From Acanthopleuribacter pedis (lineage in GTDB: Bacteria > Acidobacteriota > Holophagae > Acanthopleuribacterales > Acanthopleuribacteraceae): a stretch of DNA of 64,000 nt. The translations under genes were made by a program, and so were the position numbers. Positions 58,527 to 64,000 of the stretch are shown one piece after another. Under the pieces are notes generated by a model, which ran no database searches, was not told the DNA's origin, and saw only the letters and a program-made list of their open reading frames with translations. The stretch lies in the NCBI RefSeq assembly GCF_017377855.1, contig NZ_JAFREP010000031.1, positions 62,001-126,000 of the forward strand, given 5' to 3'. Position 1 is the stretch's first letter. Each line of letters opens with the position of its first letter.

Positions 58527-58797
58527 CTAGCCCGTCTTTCTCACAAGGAATTCTGCTACGGGGCAACCCATGCGATTACGAGGGGGCGTCCTTCCGCATT
58601 GCTCCGTCGAGCCGCCTTCGCCTCAGCTGCTACGCCGAAAGGTCGGCCCCGGGAAAGGTCGGCCCCGGGAAAGGTCGGCCCCGCGACAGGTCGGCCCCGG
58701 GAAAGGTCGGACCCCTGTGCCGTGGCTTGGTCGTCATCTTCGTACACACAAGGCTTTCAGCTTCTCGCGACGAATCCTTGTGAGAAATGCGGGCTAG
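58527..58797. repeat. long dispersed palindromic element (copy G) with five 16-bp tandem units
   Basis: About 271 bp, from CTAGCCCGTCTTTCTCACAAGG to CCTTGTGAGAAATGCGGGCTAG. It lies in the reverse orientation to copies E and F; its reverse complement matches copy F over nearly its whole length. Between 58638 and 58717 five units of consensus AAAGGTCGGCCCCGGG occur in tandem, compared with one in copy F and two in copy E. There is no coding capacity for a transposase. Confidence 0.9.
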
Positions 58798-59107
58798 CGG
58801 TATCTGTAAATCCTAAAAAGAGGAGGTGTTTCGGTAAAAATAAGACGCTCTGTTAGAGAAAAGCCGGTGGGTTATGGGGGCGAATCTTGGGAAAATATCG
58901 GAAGTGTTAAATTATTAAAAATAAAGATTATTGCAGATGGTGACGACCATTAATAGATAACCAAGCCATAAAACCCATGCGAGCCTTTTGTCCCTTTGGG
59001 ATGGTTCCGCGATCCGAGGCAGAGCCTGTTCGCGCGGTAGCTTGGGAGTCCAGTCCCTATCGCGGGGTACGCGCGTGTCCGCCCCCTGGATACGCAAGGA
59101 GGTCCTT
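58798..59107. other. intergenic leader before the TonB-dependent receptor
   Basis: A 310-bp stretch without a gene, clearly AT-rich around 58900-58970, consistent with a promoter region. AAGGAGG at about 59097 sets the receptor's start. No Fur-box-like palindrome is obvious. Confidence 0.35.
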
Positions 59108-61225
59108 ATGAAGGCCGTTTTGGGTAAACTTTTTCGGTACCTGTGGCCGGTGCTTTTCTGTGTGTTGCTCACTGCCGCGGACGATGCGGACGACCTAGAT
59201 CTTGGTAATCTCTCTCTTGAAGAGTTACTCGATATCGAAGTCGTTTCAGCAACCCGTTCCAGTTCCAAGTTAAGTGAATCGCCGATCCCGATCTCGGTGA
59301 TTACCGCCAAAGATATTGCCGCGAGCGGGGCCGATTCGATTCCCGCCGTGCTGGCGCGATTGGCCGAGATCGATGTGTTACCGGTGGGCGCCTCGCAAAC
59401 CGAGGTGTCGATTCGCGGGAAGAACATCAACTTCAACCGCCGTTTGTTGGTGTTAATCGACGGGCGCACCGAATACAACGATTTGTTCGGGGTGACCCTC
59501 TGGCACGCGTTCCCCATCGGTCTGGAAGATATCGAACGGATTGAGGTGGTTCGGGGCCCGGCCAGTGCGCTTTTTGGTGCCAACGCCTTTTCCGGGGTCA
59601 TTAACATTATTACCAAAGCCGTCGACGGTGAGCAGCCTTCCGTTTTGCATGTGGCCGCGGGTTCCCAGGGCCGTCAGGACGGTCGCTTTTTCTATCGCCG
59701 TCACAAGGACCGTTTTGGTTTTAAGCTTTCCGCCAATCAGCACAAAGTGGAAAGCCACGAGACCGATGTAACCTTTCCGGGTTTCAACCGCTTTCCCACC
59801 ACCTACAATTTCAACCCCGACGACGACAGCTTGGAGATGACGCGGGCCACCCTGTCGCTGAGTTGGCAGCCGAACGACAAACTCGATCTCAAGCTGAGCG
59901 GCGGGTTTTCCGACGGTGAGATGGAGCTATTTCCACAGCCGGGACTGCCGCGCGAGGATTGGGATGTCAACGGTGAGAACATCCACCTAACCGTGAATTA
60001 TCAGGTTGGTGAAACCGGTGCGCTGCAATTCAACGCCTACATCAACAGCTTTGACTACGAAACCCCGTTGCTGCCCTTAACCGAGGATGTTTTGGCCGCA
60101 CCGGACGGGCAGGCTTTTTACCCCAGTTTCAACGAGGCGCGCTTGTTTGCCGGAACCACCGAAACAACCAATATCTCGTTGCAATACGTTGGCAGCGCCG
60201 TTGAGGAGCGCGTTAACTATGTGTTGGGGGTTGAGTCGCGCGAGATTGAGAACGAGGGCGGCCTGGTCGCCGACAGCGATAAGGACATCAACTCGGTGTT
60301 TGCCAACTTCACCTACCGTCTTTCGGGTGACAAGTTCATGATCGGGATGGGGGTCCGTTTGGACGACGATTCCATTACCGATCAGGATTCCGGCTATACG
60401 GCCTCGCTGATGTATTTTCCCAATGACACCACCACCTTGCGCTTGTCCGCGCGGCGTGCCTTCCGGGCACCCAGCCTGTTTGAACTCTTTTCTCAAGTTG
60501 AGTTCAACGTTCCCAATCAAAACAACCGGGTACGCTTTCGGGGCAACAGTGGTTTGGCGGTGGAAACCATCGATACCGTCGACCTGACCGTGACCACCCA
60601 AATCGGTGAAACGATTCAGTTCACCGGTGAACTCTTCTTTGAAGAATACGCCGACTTGATTGGTAACCCCGACAGCGGGCTGTTGTCTGAAATTGAGTTC
60701 GACCCCGAAACCAACGTCTTCACCACGACCACCTCGTTCCAAAACCTCAGCGACGCCGACAACGTGGGGGTTCAGCTGGGTTTGGTTTGGGTGCCCAACG
60801 AACGCGTTTCTGTATACGGCAACGCGATGTGGCTTGATCCGAAGGATTTAAATGACCTTTCCGGTGAAACTTTTTTCTCTCCCGAGACCAAACTCAACCT
60901 GGGTCTGACTTGGAACCTACCATCCGGGTTCAGTACCCATCTTTCCGCGCACCACGTGGGCGAAACTTCGGAGGACGAGTTTAAAGTGGGCGACCTGTCA
61001 CCGGACGGCCCCAACTTTGCGCGCGACAATCAGGAAGCCTACACCCTTGTCAATGTCAAGCTGGGCTACCGCTTTAAGAAGCAGGAAGGCCTGGAACTGT
61101 TCGTGGCCTCGCGCAATCTGTTGGACGATGACTTCGTCGCCTACTACGAGTTTGACACCGTGCTGAATGCAACCGGTGAACGCATGGGTCGGGAAGTGGA
61201 AGGAGGTTTATCATGGAGATTCTAA
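59108..61225 (+). CDS. TonB-dependent outer-membrane receptor
   Basis: A 705-residue protein with a signal peptide (MKAVLGKLFRYLWPVLFCVLLTAA). A short N-terminal segment LSLEELLDIEVVSATR resembles the TonB box region of many receptors of this clade. The plug domain (about 45-165) includes VSIRGKNINFNRRLLVLIDGR and IERIEVVRGPASALFGANAFSGVINIIT. A 22-strand barrel follows and ends in the aromatic residue of GGLSWRF, as expected for BamA recognition. The ligand is unknown; iron chelates, vitamin B12 or glycans are typical. ATG 59108 follows AAGGAGG. It overlaps the next gene by 13 bp. Confidence 0.94.
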   Translation: MKAVLGKLFRYLWPVLFCVLLTAADDADDLDLGNLSLEELLDIEVVSATRSSSKLSESPIPISVITAKDIAASGADSIPAVLARLAEIDVLPVGASQTEVSIRGKNINFNRRLLVLIDGRTEYNDLFGVTLWHAFPIGLEDIERIEVVRGPASALFGANAFSGVINIITKAVDGEQPSVLHVAAGSQGRQDGRFFYRRHKDRFGFKLSANQHKVESHETDVTFPGFNRFPTTYNFNPDDDSLEMTRATLSLSWQPNDKLDLKLSGGFSDGEMELFPQPGLPREDWDVNGENIHLTVNYQVGETGALQFNAYINSFDYETPLLPLTEDVLAAPDGQAFYPSFNEARLFAGTTETTNISLQYVGSAVEERVNYVLGVESREIENEGGLVADSDKDINSVFANFTYRLSGDKFMIGMGVRLDDDSITDQDSGYTASLMYFPNDTTTLRLSARRAFRAPSLFELFSQVEFNVPNQNNRVRFRGNSGLAVETIDTVDLTVTTQIGETIQFTGELFFEEYADLIGNPDSGLLSEIEFDPETNVFTTTTSFQNLSDADNVGVQLGLVWVPNERVSVYGNAMWLDPKDLNDLSGETFFSPETKLNLGLTWNLPSGFSTHLSAHHVGETSEDEFKVGDLSPDGPNFARDNQEAYTLVNVKLGYRFKKQEGLELFVASRNLLDDDFVAYYEFDTVLNATGERMGREVEGGLSWRF

Positions 61226-63483
61226 GCAGAATGGTTGGACGCGCCGGGCTGGTCGTTGCGGGTTGTACCTTGCTGGCCGGCGGTTTTCTCTTCGGGCAAA
61301 CGGCGGAGCCGCAAACCGTGACCATGCCGGGCCTCACCGCCGAGATTATTTACAATGTGAGCACGCCTGATCCGTTGGGATTGGATCTGCCGCAGGATTT
61401 ATCCGTGGATCCCCTTTCGGGCGATTTATTCATCGCGCAAAACGGGGCGAGTGCCAACATCCTCAGGGTGGATCTCGGTGGCGGCCAAGTCTCGAGTATT
61501 GGTTTTGCCTCCGAGGGGCTGGCTTTTGCTCCCGATGGGACGCTTTACTTCGGTTTGAGTAACTTCCTGTTGGGTGCTTGGTTTCGCGAGAGTGGGCTGT
61601 TCCGCAAATTTGCGATCATCCCCGCCGTGCGCGGTGTGGCCGTGACCCGCGAAGGGCGCCTGCTCGTGGGCCGGGGGAGTTTCGGACCTGCCGGTTTGTT
61701 TACGGATTCCATCTTGGAAGTGGACCGTGGGGACGGATTCTTTCAACAGGTATTCGATACAGCCGAGGCTGAAAGCGCCACGGGCCTTGATTTAAGTGTC
61801 ATGAGCGCCATGACCGTGGACAGCAGCGGCGGTCTCTACGCCGGCTACAATTCAGGGATCCTCGTTAAAAAGCGGCTCGACGGCTCCTTTGTGAGCATCA
61901 ACGAGCGGCCGATCCGCATATCCGGCCTCAATGAATTCGGCTTAGGCCATTTCGATGGCTTGGTCTACCAGTACGATACCGGCTCCGGTACCGTCTTTGC
62001 CATTGATGAGCAGGAACATGTCTCGGTGTTGATGTTTGGTGAAGTCCTTCGCGGGGTGGGTGCCTCGGTCAGTGGTATCACCTCTGACGGGTCCAACATC
62101 TACTTCGCCGGGGATCGCAACCAGCTTTGGCGGATACGCGCGGAAGGCGGCGCTTCGTTAAGCAGTGTGATCAACGCGGATCGCGGGACCGGCACCTTGG
62201 CCGGCACCATTCGTGTTTTGTTTTCCGATCTTCCGCTGGCCGAGGCCGAGCTTCGTTTTCAAAACGGGCAATCCGTGGTCACCGCGGCGGACGGTTCTTT
62301 TTCCATTTCCCTTGAGGCGGGTTTGTACGAGGTGGCCGTCAGCAAAGCCGACTTTTCCACCAGCATCTTGAATGTTCAAATTACCGCCGGGGAGACAACC
62401 ACCCTCGACTTTCCGCTGAATCCCGGCTTGCCTGAGCGACTTGCGCCCGGTTTAGCCGCCGAGGTGGTGGCACGTTATCCAGCCGACCCAACCTTGGGCA
62501 GTTCCGATGTGAGTTTCGATCGCGAGGGGAATTTCTATTCAATGAACTTCGGGAACGGTACCATTTCCAAACACATCCTCGATCCAGAAACGCGAGAACA
62601 CCTGCGTTCCTATATCTTTGCAAGTGGCGGGAATCTGAGTAACTCCTTCATTGTCGCCGTGGACGACGACCTCAACGTGTACGCTTCAACCGGCAACGAC
62701 GGGGTTTTAATGTTGCCCCCGCGTGGCGATGAGGTGCCTTACGAATTGACCGCGGACAGCAACGATGCCTCCATCGTGCGCGATCAAGACGGGGTGAACC
62801 GGGTGATTTCAAGGGTACGGGATGTCGACGGCATCGCGGTGCGGCCTGATGGGTCGCTTGTCTTTTCTTCCGGTTCCGGCGGCTCACCGATCCCCGGTAT
62901 CCCCGACGGAACCTTTAATTCGCTGGTTGATTTTCGCAACGGTGTGGAAAGCATTTTCAGTCGTGGGGTGCCCTCCGGCGCCACCGAAAGCGTGTTTAGC
63001 AACAACGACATTCTCAAAGTGGACGCGCAGGGGCGTCTGATGGTCGGCACCGATTCGGGGAATGTGGCCCGCATTGATCCCGACGGCAGGGTGGAACTGA
63101 TTTGGCCGGGCGACGGCGCCGGCAAACCCGACGGGGCCGGTGCTTTTTCCGGTTTAAACAACGACGGCAACGGCAATTTGTTCTTGCGTGGGTTAACCGG
63201 TGACGGCAGTGACAACACCTTGCGCATGATCACGCCCGATGGGAACGATTTAATCACCGTCGCCTCGGGGATGCGCCAGTGTTTCGGTGGTTTTGGTTTT
63301 GATCGTGGCGGTCGCGACGTCTATGTGAGCGAGGGTCGTTTGGTGATTCGCATCTTCACCCGAGACGGTCGTACCATTGCCGAAAACCTGCTGAATCCAC
63401 CGGAGCAGCCGACCGCGGTCGAGCAAAATTACCGCAAGGTTCTGCCGCGCGGTGATTTTTTACCGCACCCGGAAATGGATTAA
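61213..63483 (+). CDS. exported beta-propeller (NHL/SMP-30-like) protein with internal carboxypeptidase-regulatory-like domain
   Basis: A 756-residue exported protein. The N-terminus is a hydrophobic signal segment with a possible lipobox at VAGC (Cys18), so lipidation is uncertain. Propeller-like repeats of the form 'G(L/I)AFAPDGTLYFG' occur in residues about 40-310. A carboxypeptidase-regulatory-like sandwich lies at about 325-395 (AEAELRFQNGQSVVTAADGSFSISLEAG). A second propeller occupies about 405-730 (LMVGTDSGNVARIDPDGRVELI). No catalytic motif is seen. The 13-bp overlap with the TonB receptor suggests coupled translation and a joint role, such as a surface ligand-binding partner. The stop lies at the edge of a repeat element. 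Confidence 0.82.
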   Translation: MEILSRMVGRAGLVVAGCTLLAGGFLFGQTAEPQTVTMPGLTAEIIYNVSTPDPLGLDLPQDLSVDPLSGDLFIAQNGASANILRVDLGGGQVSSIGFASEGLAFAPDGTLYFGLSNFLLGAWFRESGLFRKFAIIPAVRGVAVTREGRLLVGRGSFGPAGLFTDSILEVDRGDGFFQQVFDTAEAESATGLDLSVMSAMTVDSSGGLYAGYNSGILVKKRLDGSFVSINERPIRISGLNEFGLGHFDGLVYQYDTGSGTVFAIDEQEHVSVLMFGEVLRGVGASVSGITSDGSNIYFAGDRNQLWRIRAEGGASLSSVINADRGTGTLAGTIRVLFSDLPLAEAELRFQNGQSVVTAADGSFSISLEAGLYEVAVSKADFSTSILNVQITAGETTTLDFPLNPGLPERLAPGLAAEVVARYPADPTLGSSDVSFDREGNFYSMNFGNGTISKHILDPETREHLRSYIFASGGNLSNSFIVAVDDDLNVYASTGNDGVLMLPPRGDEVPYELTADSNDASIVRDQDGVNRVISRVRDVDGIAVRPDGSLVFSSGSGGSPIPGIPDGTFNSLVDFRNGVESIFSRGVPSGATESVFSNNDILKVDAQGRLMVGTDSGNVARIDPDGRVELIWPGDGAGKPDGAGAFSGLNNDGNGNLFLRGLTGDGSDNTLRMITPDGNDLITVASGMRQCFGGFGFDRGGRDVYVSEGRLVIRIFTRDGRTIAENLLNPPEQPTAVEQNYRKVLPRGDFLPHPEMD

Positions 63484-63540
63484 CCCGCATTTTTCACAAG
63501 GGTTCGTCGCAGAATTCCTTGTGAGAAATGCGGGATTAAC
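63481..63540. repeat. short dispersed palindromic element (copy H)
   Basis: A 60-bp palindrome with ends TTAACCCGCATTTTTCACAAGG and CCTTGTGAGAAATGCGGGATTAA and a centre GTTCGTCGCAGAATT. It supplies the TAA stop of the preceding propeller gene (63481-63483). It is the clearest example of the short form. Confidence 0.9.
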
Positions 63541-63555
63541 CGGGAGACCGCTCCC

Positions 63556-63596
63556 AAAATGAAAACGGCCGCTGGAAACAGCGGCCGTTTTCATTT
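63556..63596. terminator. bidirectional rho-independent terminator
   Basis: AAAATGAAAACGGCCGCTG pairs with CAGCGGCCGTTTTCATTTT around a GAAA tetraloop. The T-rich ends on both strands suit the convergent genes on either side. Confidence 0.93.
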
Positions 63597-63614
63597 TGGT
63601 TTAGGCGGCGGATG

Positions 63615-64000
63615 CTATTTGCGGAACTTGCGTACCGTTTCGCCGTCTTTGGTTTGTGCAAAGCTGAAATAGTCCACGGGAATCGAGGACGAAATTTGCG
63701 TTCCGTTTTCAAACGCAAGCGCCAGAGCCGAAACGTTTTGGGTGCAGACGAACTCGAGGTAGCCGTAGGGGGATTGACCCAAGAGTTGGTCAATGGAGGG
63801 GAACAAGTCGTAGGTGATGCCCAGGAATTTCCCGCCGGAAGGAATGCTGTTCAGGTTGATGGTAACCAATGGTTGGAAGTTTTGGCCGTTGAGGCCGGCG
63901 TCGAACAGGCTAACGCGGCAGTCACAGCTTTCATTGCTGGTATTGGTCAGCGCCATGCCGCGGAATTTGCGGCGTTCGCTGTACGAGTCGATGCGTTGGT
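63615..64000 (-). CDS. C-terminal part of a larger, probably secreted protein (runs off the window)
   Basis: The minus-strand frame is open from the window edge to a stop at 63615, giving at least 128 residues; the ATG at 63956 is internal because coding continues past it. The visible part looks like an extracellular beta-sandwich of the kind with 'ALTNxSxxxCxxxVSLFDxxG', 'YDLFPSIDQLLGQSPYGYLEF' and 'VSALALAFENGTQISSSIPV' segments. Such segments resemble a C-terminal repeat type that I associate with secreted proteins of Acidobacteriota-like bacteria. No enzyme is recognisable. It converges on the propeller gene with a shared terminator between. Confidence 0.7.
   Translation of the reverse strand, partial: QRIDSYSERRKFRGMALTNTSNESCDCRVSLFDAGLNGQNFQPLVTINLNSIPSGGKFLGITYDLFPSIDQLLGQSPYGYLEFVCTQNVSALALAFENGTQISSSIPVDYFSFAQTKDGETVRKFRK

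Noticed and set aside
58638..58717. Possible CRISPR-like array
   Set aside because: The 16-bp units are directly adjacent with no spacers, and they lie inside a dispersed element; no cas genes are present.
58527..58797. Insertion sequence encoding a transposase
   Set aside because: The 271-bp element has inverted ends but no coding frame long enough for a transposase, so it can only be non-autonomous.

Overview
The window reads as a chromosomal segment of a Gram-negative bacterium with fairly high GC. The evidence is an outer-membrane TonB-dependent receptor, LPS heptose synthesis (hldD), an MreBCD/PBP2/RodA rod-shape operon, and strong AGGAGG-type ribosome binding sites that often precede TTG or GTG starts. 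The mix of an AT-less polyketide cluster, a giant ELWxxDGT-repeat secreted protein, beta-propeller and carboxypeptidase-regulatory-like secreted proteins, and MCP and LytTR signalling suggests a member of the Acidobacteriota (Holophagae/Acanthopleuribacter-like). That placement is inference from gene content; no rRNA lies in the window.

Layout: 0.6-3.5 kb, a membrane winged-helix regulator, a DUF2804 protein and a PNPOx-fold protein. 3.7-6.6 kb, an MscS channel and a chemoreceptor. 6.9-12.3 kb, the elongasome operon mreB-mreC-mreD-mrdA-rodA with 4-bp stop/start overlaps from mreC onward. 12.4-15.5 kb, a LytTR response regulator with its histidine kinase, and an acyltransferase. 15.7-18.8 kb, two small orphan genes, an ABC-F ATPase and a RelE/ParE-type toxin-antitoxin pair. 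18.8-27.9 kb, a minus-strand polyketide cluster of three proteins. 28.3-29.4 kb, a decayed AlbA_2-type gene. 29.5-41.8 kb, mostly housekeeping genes: aconitase, heptose epimerase, AsnRS, RimO, a saccharopine dehydrogenase/LKR-like enzyme, an AIM24-family protein, plus an orphan STN-domain protein and a secreted TPR protein. 42.4-49.3 kb, one giant secreted protein. 49.7-54.4 kb, a two-component system with a serine hydrolase, then a metallo-hydrolase. 54.7-58.4 kb, DUF2270, tRNA-Arg(CCG) and a DEAD-box RNA helicase with a long RD/RG-rich tail. 59.1-64 kb, a TonB receptor overlapping a beta-propeller protein, and the end of another gene.

The most interesting system is the polyketide cluster. 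Neither megaprotein has an acyltransferase domain, and their reductive domains look broken in opposite ways. The KS-DH-KR-ACP protein keeps the DH His and Asp but has Gly where the KR catalytic Tyr belongs. Its partner (DH-KR-ACP, no KS) has an intact KR but Tyr where the DH catalytic His belongs. The two together would make one functional KS/KR/DH set. The third protein joins an orphan adenylation C-terminal subdomain, a carrier domain lacking its serine, and a C-terminal region that resembles cyanobacterial acyl-ACP reductase in layout.

A second striking feature is a family of dispersed palindromic elements whose ends resemble TTAGCCCGCATTTCTCACAAGG. Short forms are about 60 bp and long forms 220-270 bp. 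The long forms contain a variable number of 16-bp tandem units. Several copies end exactly at the stop codon of a flanking gene.
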